A DNA stretch of 64,000 nt from assembly GCA_002211745.1 (NCBI GenBank), contig CP022114.1, positions 3,628,645-3,692,644 of the forward strand, in the 5' to 3' direction. Both the position numbers and the translations under genes were made by a program. The notes under the pieces are model-generated. The model was given only the letters and a program-made list of their open reading frames with translations. It ran no database searches and was not told the origin of the DNA. This DNA is from Kluyvera genomosp. 3 (GTDB lineage Bacteria; Pseudomonadota; Gammaproteobacteria; Enterobacterales; Enterobacteriaceae). Below are positions 10,190-19,015 of this stretch, one piece after another. The stretch's first letter is position 1; each line of letters begins with the position of its first letter.

Positions 10190-10590
10190 AAGGCTAACGG
10201 GCGGCAAATCCCACGCTCGCTGGAACGGAGCCGAGGAAAGACAAGTTCGCCAAAATCAGCAAACTTATCTCAGTGGGTTTAGGCTCTGCCCTCACGTCAC
10301 CGCCTTATCGCTCTGGCTACCGCTAACCATGCTTTGGATAACTGAGATATTCACGCCTACGGTCACGTGTCCCGGTGTCTCAGTCGGTTGGCGCGCTCAC
10401 TGATGCCGATTCAACGACGCGTAGCTGCTTACATAGCCCCCGGACTCACCGCCGCGCTTCGGAGTTCGACGCTAGCGCGATTCCCTTACATCACAGCCCC
10501 AACACCCCGGTCAGGGGCAAAGTGTCGTGATGCTCTAGCGCCAAATGGTTATGACGCCAGCAAGCCAGAAACCCGGCTCTTTTTTAGTAG
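10190..10590 (+). other. Non-coding, inverted-repeat-rich phage segment; candidate structured RNA or packaging site
   Basis: No frame here has a credible start, Shine-Dalgarno or protein-like composition. The segment contains several perfect or near-perfect inverted repeats. These are TATCTCAGT/ACTGAGATA (10266-10274, 10341-10349) enclosing GGTTTAG/CTAACC (10276-10282, 10323-10328); GTC-GTTG/CAACGAC (10383-10390, 10412-10418); and GACTC/GAGTT (10443-10447, 10462-10466). A nested hairpin spans 10470-10540 (CGCTAG/CTAGCG, CATCAC/GTGATG, ACAC/GTGT, CCC/GGG). A short hairpin with six Ts ends it on the plus strand. It could be a plus-strand non-coding RNA, a long leader of the terminase operon on the other strand, or the site cut by terminase. 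No RNA family is assigned. Confidence 0.4.
10563..10585 (+). terminator. Weak intrinsic terminator facing argU
   Basis: A short AGCC/GGCT stem (10563-10566 with 10575-10578) is followed by C and six Ts (10580-10585) on the plus strand, then AGTAG as in the other two phage terminators. The stem is only four pairs, so strength is doubtful. It would end any rightward transcript of the structured segment before argU. Confidence 0.35.
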
Positions 10591-10748
10591 GCAATGGAAA
10601 TGGGGAAGATTTACAGGTTGAAAGGGTGCAAAAAGTGCTGGAAGAAAAACGAGCAATAGAAATTGGATTTAAAGGAAGGTGCACACGTTAGTGCACATGT
10701 TGCAGTTTTTTGTGTTTGATGGATGTTGCGTAAGTGTATGATTTGAAA

Positions 10749-10825
10749 TGGCGCGCCCTACAGGATTCGAACCTGTGACCCACGACTTAGAAGGTCGTTG
10801 CTCTATCCAACTGAGCTAAGGGCGC
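10749..10825 (-). tRNA. argU: tRNA-Arg with TCT anticodon
   Basis: A complete 77-nt cloverleaf on the minus strand: acceptor stem GCGCCCT/AGGGCGC, D-loop TCAGTTGGAT, anticodon loop CTTCTAA (anticodon TCT), T-arm ACAGG-TTCGAAT-CCTGT and encoded CCA. It reads the rare AGA codon. The 3' end faces the prophage at its left. argU is a known integration site (DLP12 in E. coli K-12), so the 3' part is the likely attachment core. The other att copy is outside the window. Confidence 0.97.
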
Positions 10826-10867
10826 ACTGGGGAAGTCAAAACTTCATGGTGGGGTGAAACGCGTGGA

Positions 10868-10895
10868 ATTATACGGTCACTGACAGGTGAGTCAA
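10868..10895 (-). promoter_or_regulatory. Sigma-70 promoter of argU
   Basis: On the minus strand TTGACT (10895-10890) and a perfect TATAAT (10873-10868) are 16 bp apart, about 43 bp upstream of the mature tRNA 5' end. A GC-containing discriminator (CCACGCG) follows. This is a strong stable-RNA type promoter. The rest of 10826-11077 shows no gene. Confidence 0.75.
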
Positions 10896-11077
10896 TCCAT
10901 TTCCTTACGAAACCTGCGCGGTATGCAATGATGGATAAAGTGCGACCAACTATCGCTCAACTCTTCGGCAAAACCACTTTCCGATGAAAACTCGCAAACG
11001 AGACCTGACAGCAAGCCTCGCATCTGACAAAATATGTCCATCCCCCTTCGTGAATGACAGATGGAATATTTTCCCTG

Positions 11078-11943
11078 ATGGCAGCAAAGATTATTGACGG
11101 TAAAACGATTGCGCAGCAGGTGCGCTCTGAGGTTGCGGAAAAAGTGAAGGCGCGCGTTGCCGCAGGAAAACGCGCCCTGGGCTTGCCGTTGTGCTGGTTG
11201 GCAGCAACCCGGCCTCACAAATTTATGTCGGCAGCAAGCGCAAAGCCTGCGAAGAGGTGGGCTTCGTCTCCCGCTCCTACGATCTGCCGGAAACCACGTC
11301 CGAAGCCGAACTGCTGACGCTGATTGACACCCTGAACGCCGACACCACCATCGACGGCATTCTGGTACAGCTTCCGCTGCCGGCGGGTATTGATAACGTT
11401 AAGGTCCTTGAGCGCATCGCGCCGGACAAAGACGTCGACGGCTTCCATCCGTACAACGTGGGTCGTCTGTGCCAGCGCGCGCCGCGCCTGCGTCCATGTA
11501 CCCCGCGCGGTATCGTTACCCTGCTGGAGCGCTACCATATCGACACCTATGGCCTGAACGCCGTGGTGATTGGCGCGTCCAACATCGTGGGCCGCCCGAT
11601 GAGCATGGAGCTGCTGCTGGCTGGCTGTACCACCACCGTAACCCACCGCTTTACCAAAAACCTGCGCCACCATGTGGAGCACGCGGATCTGCTGATCGTC
11701 GCGGTCGGTAAACCGGGCTTTATTCCTGGCGAGTGGATTAAAGAAGGCGCAATTGTCATTGATGTCGGGATTAATCGCCTCGAAAACGGTAAAGTCGTCG
11801 GCGATGTGGTGTTTGAAGAGGCTGCCGCGCGCGCCTCTTACATCACCCCAGTACCGGGCGGCGTCGGTCCCATGACCGTAGCCACCCTGATTGAAAACAC
11901 CTTACAGGCGTGTGAAGAGTATCACGACGTGGAGAAGGCATAA
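11078..11943 (+). CDS. folD: Methylenetetrahydrofolate dehydrogenase/cyclohydrolase
   Basis: Cytosolic bifunctional enzyme that interconverts 5,10-methylene-, methenyl- and 10-formyl-tetrahydrofolate using NADP. Family motifs are clear: the [10 protein letters not shown] loop, [10 protein letters not shown], the nucleotide-binding [10 protein letters not shown] and the C-terminal [12 protein letters not shown]. One C is missing from a C run near 11179; repair restores [13 protein letters not shown] and gives 288 aa, the E. coli length. The start is ATG 11078 ([15 protein letters not shown]). ybcJ follows one base after the stop. FolD is essential or nearly so in relatives, so a real frameshift is unlikely. 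Confidence 0.95.
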
Positions 11944-11944
11944 G

Positions 11945-12157
11945 ATGGCAACATTTTCTTTGGGTAAGCATCCGCATGTGGAACTCTGTGACTTACTGAA
12001 GCTGGAAGGCTGGAGCGAAAGCGGCGCGCAGGCGAAAATCGCCATCGCCGACGGTCTGGTCAAAGTGGACGGCGCGGTGGAAACCCGCAAACGCTGCAAA
12101 ATTGTCGCCGGTCAAACCGTGAGTTTTGAAGGCCAAAGCGTTACCGTTACCGCATAA
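11945..12157 (+). CDS. ybcJ: S4-like RNA-binding protein YbcJ
   Basis: An intact 70-residue protein starting at ATG 11945, one base after the folD stop, so probably co-transcribed and coupled. It is an S4-type alpha-L RNA-binding fold: the core GWSESGAQAKIAIADGLVKV is followed by a basic loop (ETRKRCKI) and a small beta C terminus. The exact cellular role is unknown. A terminator follows directly, ending the folD-ybcJ unit. Confidence 0.9.
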   Translation: MATFSLGKHPHVELCDLLKLEGWSESGAQAKIAIADGLVKVDGAVETRKRCKIVAGQTVSFEGQSVTVTA

Positions 12158-12169
12158 ATCCTGCCAGTC

Positions 12170-12202
12170 ACCCGGCTTCGCCAGTCGACGCCGGGTTTTA
12201 TT
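12170..12202 (+). terminator. Intrinsic terminator of folD-ybcJ
   Basis: A perfect 7-bp stem, ACCCGGC (12170-12176) with GCCGGGT (12190-12196), is followed by TTTATT, 13 bases after the ybcJ stop. Confidence 0.8.
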
Positions 12203-12523
12203 CCCCAAATAGCGTCCCACCGTATCTTCCCACTTCAGCGGTAATACGCTGTATGTCTATACCCGATGCCAACGACCGTGGCACGTCCATCGCCCGGTAG
12301 CGCAGCGTCAAAGTGAGGCGCATCACAAATCATCACGTCGAAGCCGTCTTCCCCGACGCGTTCAAACTTTCAGCCTACATTTAATACTTTGAATTTAAAG
12401 ATTTTAAAATCACCACCGCCGCAATCAATTCAATAAAAATATCAATACGTGCATTAATTGAATTGGATTGCAAATCGACTGCTCCGCAGAATACCGCGAA
12501 ACATCCCTGTTTCTGGAGTCTGT
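12203..12523. other. Intergenic region ybcJ-xapA with a possible decayed coding remnant
   Basis: About 320 bp without an intact gene. On the minus strand, about 12370-12235, an open stretch of roughly 43 codons reads like coding sequence (ERVGEDGFDVMICDAPHFD, ending GYRHTAYYR) but has no start and no recognised relative, so it may be the 3' end of a lost gene. The xapA-proximal half (12380-12480) is very AT-rich and should hold the xapA promoter and a LysR-type site; I cannot place the elements exactly. Confidence 0.35.
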
Positions 12524-13356
12524 ATGTCAACGTCAATTCTCAATAATGCCCCTTACGAAGCCGTCGAAATCCTGCGCGCAGCAAAGCCCGGGTTTACCCC
12601 ACGTATCGCCTTAATCCTCGGTTCCGGTCTCGGCGCGCTGGCCGACCGTATGGATAACAAAACCACCCTTTCCTACGAAGCGCTACCGGGTTTTCCGGTC
12701 AGCACCGTCATCGGCCACGCCGGGGAAATTGTAATGGGAACGCTGCACGGCGTGCCGCTGATTTGCATGAAAGGCCGCGGTCATTTCTATGAAGGCCTCG
12801 GCATGGGCATCATGACCCAGGCGGTACGCACCTTTAAGCTGCTCGGCTGTGAATTCATGTTCTGCACCAACGCCGCAGGCTCGCTGAACGCGGATATCCC
12901 CGCAGGCAGCCTGGTGGCGCTAAACGACCATATCAATACCATGCCGTCCACGCGATGGTCGGCCCGAATGACGATCGCTTTGGCCCGCGCTTCTTCAGCC
13001 TGGCAAACGCCTACGACAAAGATCTGCGCGCCCAACTGCACCAGACCGCCAAAGGGCTGGATATCCCGCTGCACGAAGGCATTTTCGTCTCCTATCCGGG
13101 GCCAAACTTCGAAACCGCCGCGGAAATCCGCATGATGCAGCGCATGGGCGGCGATGTGGTAGGAATGTCGGTGGTGCCAGAAGTGATCGCGGCGCGCCAC
13201 TGTGGGCTAAAAGTGCTGGCCGTATCGGCCATCACCAATATGGCTGAAGGGTTGAGCGACGTGGAGCTGTCGCACGAACAAACGCTCAAATGCGCAGCCA
13301 TGGTGACGGAAGACTTTATCCGCCTGATTGGTCAGTTCATTAAACAATACGCCTAA
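12524..13356 (+). CDS. xapA: Xanthosine phosphorylase / purine nucleoside phosphorylase II
   Basis: Trimeric-type purine nucleoside phosphorylase that splits xanthosine, inosine or guanosine with phosphate. It shows LILGSGLGALADRM (phosphate loop), the conserved GRGHFYEG, FCTNAAGSL, YPGPNFETAAEIRM, GGDVVGMSVVPEVI and SAITNMAEGLS, in the order found in E. coli XapA. One C is missing near 12952 (ACGCGATG for ACGCCGATG); repair gives 277 aa, the XapA length. ATG 12524 has TGGAG 5 bases upstream. A transporter and a LysR-type regulator follow, like the E. coli xapAB-xapR group elsewhere in the chromosome. Confidence 0.85.
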
Positions 13357-13404
13357 TTTCTGATGCATCGGCGGGTAGACTGCTGCCCGCCTGGAGATAC
13401 GTCT

Positions 13405-14567
13405 ATGTCTGACATGTCCTGGTCCCGCCCGAATTTAAACGCCGTCTCGTATCTAAGCTATTACTTCGTCGGCGCGCTGGTTTCCACCCTTGGCATCGTG
13501 CTCGGCCCGCTGTGCGCTGCCTTCCACAAAGACCCGAGCTTTATCGGCCAGGTCTTCACACTGATGAACATCGGCATGTTTATTCCCATCATGCTGGGCG
13601 GTATTCTGATGCGCAAATGGGGGCTGCAAAAGCCGCTGGTTATCGCAGCAGCGCTCACCGTTCTCATCAGCGCGATTCTGTTTGTGTCGCCTACTCTGAC
13701 GATGTTCAGCTTTGCCGTCGCCGGCATTGGCGCCTGTGGCGGTATTTTCATGACCATCGGCAGCTATCTGGTGGTGCGAATCAATCCGGACGAAAAAAGC
13801 CGATCCTCGAGCCTGATTTTTACCGATTTCTTCTTTAGCCTCGCCGGGGCGACGCTCTCCTTCTTGCTGGCCTGGCTGTTCCGCATGGGCGCGAGCTGGG
13901 TGGCGATGTACGGTATCATGGGTGGCTTAGGTGCGCTGATGCTGGCGTTAACGATTCGCTGCCGTTTCCCATCCACCGAAGCGCCAGCACCCGCGCAGCA
14001 CAGCACACACACCGCTCGTGAGCCCTGGGGTCCGTCGGTCTACCTGATTTGTTTCGCGCTGTTCGCCTTCCTGTTGGCTGAGCCTATCTTCACCATGTGG
14101 ACGCCGGGCTATTTACAGTTCCGCTTCCATATTGAGCCGCAGGAGGCAGCGCTGTACACCACCGTCTATTGGGTAGCGAAAGCTATCGGTCTGTTCCTCA
14201 ACCAATTCACCGTAAAATGGATGAAGCTGCGCACCTTCCTGCTGGGTTGTACCGCGATCGGTCTTATCGCCATCATGCTGATTGCCAACAGCGGCAACAC
14301 CACGCTGATTCTTGTCGCCTGCGCCATTTTTGGCTTCTTCAACTCCGGTCTGTTCTCCGGACTGATGAGCTACGGTTCGCTGCAGGTGAGCCAAAGCTCG
14401 CCAACGCTGATTTCCGCGTTACTGACCTGCGGTACGGTAGGTACACTGCTGTTCGCCAGCGTCTCCTCGCTCGTTAATGGCCGCTACGGCTTGCATGGCG
14501 CGCTGAATACCGCCACGGTGTCTTATACCGTGCTGCTGGTTGTGCTGGTCACGGCTATCTTCTGTAG
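13405..14567 (+). CDS. MFS transporter, probable nucleoside or purine permease
   Basis: Inner-membrane major facilitator protein with about 12 hydrophobic helices, beginning MSDMSWSRPNLNAVSYLSYY; GGAG precedes ATG 13405. The sequence resembles TsgA-like MFS proteins (FIGQVFTLMNIGMFIPIMLG, GACGGIFMTIGSYL). It lies between xapA and a XapR-like regulator, suggesting uptake of a nucleoside for the phosphorylase. No stop separates it from the downstream regulator in the sequence as given. Restoring one base near the 3' end would expose TAG at 14565-14567, giving about 387 aa, a normal size. The exact end is uncertain. Confidence 0.7.
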
Positions 14568-14619
14568 CCGAGCTGAACGCCTGCATACCTCCCGTCGGCG
14601 GCAGTTTGACAAGGCAAAA

Positions 14620-14650
14620 AGAGGGGGCATGATGAGCCTCCCTCCCCTTT
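14620..14650 (+). terminator. Possible terminator between MFS gene and LysR gene
   Basis: GGGGGC followed by ATGAT and GAGCCTCCC forms a GC-rich hairpin with one bulge, then CCTTTAT on the plus strand. It supports an intergenic gap here rather than a true MFS-LysR fusion. Confidence 0.4.
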
Positions 14651-14664
14651 ATCCCGAACGAACC

Positions 14665-15595
14665 ATGAATGACGCTCTGGCCAACAACCGTATTAACATT
14701 CGCGCGCTGCGTTACTTTCAGGTTCTTGCTGAAGAACTGCATTTCGGGCGAGCAGCAGCGCGGCTGAATATCTCCCAGCCGCCACTGAGCATGCAGATTA
14801 AAGAGCTGGAAGAGACGCTGGAAACCAAATTATTTGAACGAACCAGCCGGAGAGTGGCGCTTACCCGCGCCGGGCTGGTCTTAAAAACCGAAGTTGACCG
14901 CATCCTGAGCGCCACCGAGCAGTCATTGAACTACGTGCGGCAAATCGGTCGCAGCGAGAACCTGCATATCACCATCGGTATCGTCGGCAGCGCACTGTGG
15001 GGCACCCTACTGACGCGGCTGAAAACGTTTAAGGCGAAGAATCCGGGGTCGACTGGAGTCTGCGCGAGCTGTCTCAGCATCGGCAAATTGAGGCGCTACG
15101 CGCCCGCACTATCGACATCGCCATTAACCGCAATGTCCTGCCTTATGCCGAAACCAACATCCGTAACCAGCTGATTGCCCATGAATCTATCGCTCTCGCA
15201 GTGCCGGAGAACGATCCGTTATGCCAGCTGGGCTCGGTTCCTTTAACCGCGCTGGCCGCCAGACCGCTGATTTCACTCTCCTTTCAGCAGAGCGACTTCG
15301 CTCGTCAGCTGCACGACCGCTGCGTGGAGGCGGGGTTTTATCCGTTGATTACCCATCAGGTAAACGAGCCGCAAACGGCGTTAGCGCTGGTGAGCGCGGG
15401 AATGGGGCTATCGCTGTTGCCGGAAACCTGCGGGTTGATTCACTGGCCGGGCGTACGTTTTCTGCCGCTTGCACAAGCGGTACCCGCCGATCTTTATGCA
15501 TTGTGGTACGACGAACCGCTGTCAGAGCTGATGACGGCGTTTGTGGAGGGGCTACAAGGGCGGGAAACCCTCTCTCTGGCAGAGAGAGGGGATAA
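14665..15595 (+). CDS. LysR-type regulator, XapR-like
   Basis: The N-terminal winged helix-turn-helix ([20 protein letters not shown], then [17 protein letters not shown]) is close to E. coli XapR. The effector-binding domain continues with [19 protein letters not shown] and [23 protein letters not shown] is missing near 15047 (CCGGGGTCGAC). The XapR-like homology ends around 15545; the frame as read continues to 15659, overlapping cysS on the other strand. Restoring one more base would stop it at TAA 15593-15595, just after a perfect hairpin. Likely activator of the xapA-MFS genes in response to a nucleoside. Confidence 0.7.
15568..15590. repeat. Perfect 9-bp palindrome between convergent LysR gene and cysS
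   Basis: CCCTCTCTC (15568-15576) pairs perfectly with GAGAGAGGG (15582-15590) around TGGCA. It lies between two convergent genes and may act as a bidirectional terminator, although T-runs are short. The CCCTCTC...GAGAGGG theme recurs at 41412/42716 and 51128-51200. Confidence 0.5.
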
Positions 15596-15598
15596 AGC

Positions 15599-16983
15599 TT
15601 ACTTACGGCGCCAGGTTGTGCCCTGCGGGCCATCTTCCAGCACGATGCCATCTCGTTGAGACGGTCACGTGCGGCGTCGGCCGCCGCCCAATCTTTCGCT
15701 TTACGCGCGTCCAGGCGCTGCTGGATTAACGCTTCAATTTCAGCCACTTCGCTGTCGTCTGCCTGCGCACCGCTTTGCAGGAAGGCTTCCGGCTCCTGCT
15801 CCAGCAGGCCCAGCACGGCAGAAAGCTTACGCATATGCGACGCCAGCGCGTTCGCGGCCTGCATATCTTCAGCCTTCAGGCGGTTCACTTCACGCGCCAT
15901 ATCGAACAGCACGGAGTAAGCTTCCGGGGTATTGAAATCGTCGTCCATCGCTTCAATAAAGCGCGCTTCGAACGCTTCGCCGCCCGCCGCCGGGACGGAT
16001 GTGTCGGTACCGCGCAGCGCGGTGTACAGACGCTCCAGCGCGGAACGCGCCTGCTTGAGGTTCTCTTCGCTGTAGTTCAGCTGGCTACGATAGTGGCCGG
16101 ACATCAGGAAGTAACGGATGGTTTCGGCGTCGTAGTACTTCAGCACATCGCGCACGGTAAAGAAGTTACCCAGCGATTTTGACATCTTTTCGCGGTCAAC
16201 CATCACCATGCCGGAGTGCATCCAGTAGTTCACGTACTCGCCGTCGTGCGCGCAGGTAGACTGGGCGATTTCGTTTTCATGGTGCGGGAACATCAGATCC
16301 GAACCGCCGCCGTGAATATCGAAATGGTTGCCCAACTGCTTGCAGTTCATCGCGGAACATTCAATATGCCAGCCCGGACGCCCGTCGCCCCACGGGGACG
16401 GCCAGCTCGGTTCACCTTCTTTAGACATCTTCCACAGCACGAAGTCCATCGGATTGCGCTTCACATCAACAACGTCGACGCGGGCACCGGCCTGTAGCTG
16501 GTCCAGATCCTGACGCGACAGCTTGCCGTAGTTTGGATCGGTCGGCACCGAGAACATCACGTCGCCATTGTCCGCCACATAGGCGTGGCCTTTAGCGATC
16601 AGCTGCTCGGTGATTTCGATGATTTCGTGGATATGGTGCGTGGCGCGCGGCTCCTGATCCGGACGCAGAATATTCAGCGCGTCGAAATCGTTGTGCATCT
16701 CGGCGATCATTCGATCCACCAGCGCGACAAAGCTTTCACCGTTCTCGTTGGCGCGTTTGATAATTTTGTCGTCAATATCGGTGATGTTACGCACGTATTT
16801 CAGCTTATAGCCGAGGAAACGCAGATAGCGCGCCACCACGTCAAAGGAGACGAAGGTACGGCCATGGCCGATATGACAGAGATCGTAAACGGTGATACCA
16901 CACACGTACATGCCCACTTCTCCGGCATGAATGGGCTTAAATTCCTCTTTTTGGCGGGTCATTGTGTTGAAGATTTTTAGCAT
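15599..16983 (-). CDS. cysS: Cysteinyl-tRNA synthetase
   Basis: Class I aminoacyl-tRNA synthetase charging tRNA-Cys in the cytosol. The HIGH-type motif is [12 protein letters not shown] (after [12 protein letters not shown]), KMSKS is present ([13 protein letters not shown]), and the zinc ligands include the early Cys, GWHIECSA and the HHENE region. One G is missing near 15648 close to the 3' end; repair gives the C terminus [13 protein letters not shown] and 461 aa, equal to E. coli. The start is ATG 16983 ([15 protein letters not shown]), four codons inside the longest frame. Essential in relatives. Divergent from ppiB. Confidence 0.96.
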
Positions 16984-17168
16984 CGAGAATTCCATGTTTA
17001 CGTGTGTGAACCGGGCTTTCGCCTGAAACGGTATATTCTACCCGTAATTCAACCCGGAAGCAGCACACAATGCAAGGTGATCGATGTTCCGGGTTATGCT
17101 ATAACAGACGCCTATATGCCGCCCACAGGCGGGCTAAAGCACCACTTTAAACGGAACAGGATGCAGAA

Positions 17169-17663
17169 ATGGTTACTTTCCACACTAATCACGGCGACAT
17201 CGTCATCAAAACTTTCGACGACAAAGCGCCGGAAACAGTCAAAAACTTCCTGGACTACTGCCGCGAAGGTTTCTACAACAACACGATTTTCCACCGTGTT
17301 ATCAACGGTTTCATGATTCAGGGCGGCGGCTTCGAGCCGGGCATGAAGCAGAAAACCACCAAAGAAGCGATCAAAAACGAAGCCAACAACGGTCTGAAAA
17401 ACACCCGTGGCACGCTGGCCATGGCGCGTACCCAGGCTCCGCACTCCGCGACCGCTCAGTTCTTCATCAACGTAGCAGACAACGACTTCCTGAACTTCTC
17501 CGGCGAAAGCCTGCAGGGTTGGGGCTACTGCGTATTTGCTGAAGTGGTTGAAGGTATGGACGTGGTCGACAAGATCAAAGGCGTTTCTACCGGCCGCAGC
17601 GGTATGCATCAGGACGTTCCAAAAGAAGACGTTGTGATTACAAGCGTGACCGTCAGCGAGTAA
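17169..17663 (+). CDS. ppiB: Cytoplasmic peptidyl-prolyl cis-trans isomerase B (cyclophilin)
   Basis: An intact 164-residue cyclophilin without a signal peptide. Active-site motifs are present: [13 protein letters not shown] (catalytic Arg and Phe), ATAQFFIN and the [15 protein letters not shown] segment. It catalyses proline isomerisation in cytosolic proteins. Only three bases separate it from the lpxH start, suggesting co-transcription, as in E. coli. It is transcribed divergently from cysS, with a promoter region at 16990-17160. Confidence 0.96.
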   Translation: MVTFHTNHGDIVIKTFDDKAPETVKNFLDYCREGFYNNTIFHRVINGFMIQGGGFEPGMKQKTTKEAIKNEANNGLKNTRGTLAMARTQAPHSATAQFFINVADNDFLNFSGESLQGWGYCVFAEVVEGMDVVDKIKGVSTGRSGMHQDVPKEDVVITSVTVSE

Positions 17664-17666
17664 TCG

Positions 17667-18387
17667 GTGGCGACACTCTTTATTGCAGATTTGCATCTGC
17701 AAACGGAAGAACCGGCGATTACCGCCGGTTTTCTGCGTTTTTTGCACGGTGAAGCTCGTCAGGCCGACGCGTTGTACATCCTTGGCGACCTGTTTGAAGC
17801 CTGGATTGGCGACGACGACCCAACCCGCTACATCGTGAAATGGCCGTTGCCATTAAATCGCTGGTTGATTCCGGCGTCCCCTGCTTCTTTATTCACGGCA
17901 ACCGTGATTTCCTGATTGGCAAACGCTTCGCCCGCGAGAGCGGCATGCAGTTGCTGCCTGAAGAGCAGGTACTCACGCTTTATGGCCGCCGGGTGCTGAT
18001 TATGCACGGCGACACGCTATGTACCGACGATCCGGGCTATCTCGCGTTTCGCGCCAAAGTACACACCCGTGGATCCAGAAACTGTTCCTCGCCCTGCCGC
18101 TGTTTATCCGCCGCCGTATTGCGCAGAAGATGCGCAGTGACAGCAAGGCCGCCAACAGCAGCAAATCGATGGAAATCATGGACGTGAACCCGCGGGCGGT
18201 GGTTGAGGTGATGGAAAAGCATCAGGTGCAGTGGCTCATTCACGGCCATACCCATCGCCCGGGTATCCACACGCTAAGAGCCAACGGCGCGCAGGCGCAC
18301 CGCGTAGTGCTCGGCGCATGGCATACCCACGGTTCTATGGTCAAAGTGACCGCGGAAGACGTTGAACTGATCCCCTTCCCGTTTTAA
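17667..18387 (+). CDS. lpxH: UDP-2,3-diacylglucosamine pyrophosphatase (lipid A synthesis)
   Basis: Peripheral membrane metallophosphoesterase that converts UDP-2,3-diacylglucosamine to lipid X. Metal-binding motifs in order: [35 protein letters not shown] and HGHTHRPG. Two C bases are missing (near 17826 and 18068), each in a C run; repair restores the expected 240 aa. The start is GTG 17667, matching the [10 protein letters not shown] terminus of the family. Essential in E. coli. Confidence 0.94.
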
Positions 18388-18418
18388 ATTTTCCGCCGTA
18401 ATCAGCCGTCCCACGGCG

Positions 18419-18434
18419 ACGCAACCGTTTTCCT
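18419..18434 (+). promoter_or_regulatory. PurR operator of purEK
   Basis: ACGCAACCGTTTTCCT matches the PurR consensus ACGCAAACGTTTNCNT with few differences. It lies 72 bp before the purE start, as in E. coli. It implies repression of purE-purK by PurR with hypoxanthine or guanine. Confidence 0.8.
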
Positions 18435-18506
18435 TGCCCATTTTCCGTGTTATTCTCTGTGGCCTCTAACGTCGTGTGCAGCACACCCACAGGAGTTTTC
18501 AGACGC

Positions 18507-19015
18507 ATGTCTTCCCGCAATAATCCGGCACGTATCGCCATCGTGATGGGGTCCAAAAGCGACTGGGCTACCATGCAGTTCGCCGCAGAAATACTCGATA
18601 TTCTGAACGTACCTCACCATGTTGAAGTGGTTTCCGCCCACCGCACGCCTGATAAACTGTTCAGCTTCGCCGAAGACGCCGAAAGCAACGGTTATCAGGT
18701 GATTATTGCCGGTGCCGGCGGCGCTGCGCACTTACCCGGAATGATTGCCGCCAAAACGCTGGTCCGGTATTGGGTGTCCCCGTCCAGAGCGCCGCATTAA
18801 GCGGTGTCGACAGCCTCTACTCCATCGTGCAGATGCCGCGCGGAATTCCGGTCGGTACGCTGGCGATTGGTAAAGCCGGTGCCGCTAACGCCGCCCTGCT
18901 CGCCGCGCAGATTCTGGCTCAGCACGACGCGGAACTGCATCAGCGCATCGCCGACTGGCGTAAAGCGCAAACCGATGAAGTGCTGAATAACCCGGACCCG
19001 CGAGGTGCCGCATGA
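18507..19015 (+). CDS. purE: N5-carboxyaminoimidazole ribonucleotide mutase
   Basis: Purine synthesis enzyme that moves the carboxylate of N5-CAIR to give CAIR. The PurE class I signatures [19 protein letters not shown] and [14 protein letters not shown] are present, followed by [20 protein letters not shown]. One C is missing near 18765 (GGTCCGG for GGTCCCGG); repair gives 169 aa as in E. coli. ATG 18507 ([11 protein letters not shown]) follows AGGAG. The stop overlaps the purK start (GCATGA), so the two are translationally coupled. Confidence 0.95.

Noticed and set aside
1-10600. Phage-encoded RNA polymerase promoters of T7 or SP6 type
   Set aside because: Looked for conserved TAATACGACTCACTATA-like or ATTTAGGTGACACTATA-like sequences; none seen. 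The repeated TTTTTTAGTAG element does not resemble them.
10367-10621. 84-codon plus-strand frame in the phage non-coding segment
   Set aside because: GTG start without Shine-Dalgarno, Arg/Ser/Pro-rich composition unlike a protein, and it runs through the T-run terminator.
13405-15047. True fusion of an MFS transporter to a LysR regulator
   Set aside because: Both parts are full length, a terminator-like hairpin and an internal ATG lie between them, and a single restored base yields a stop for the transporter.
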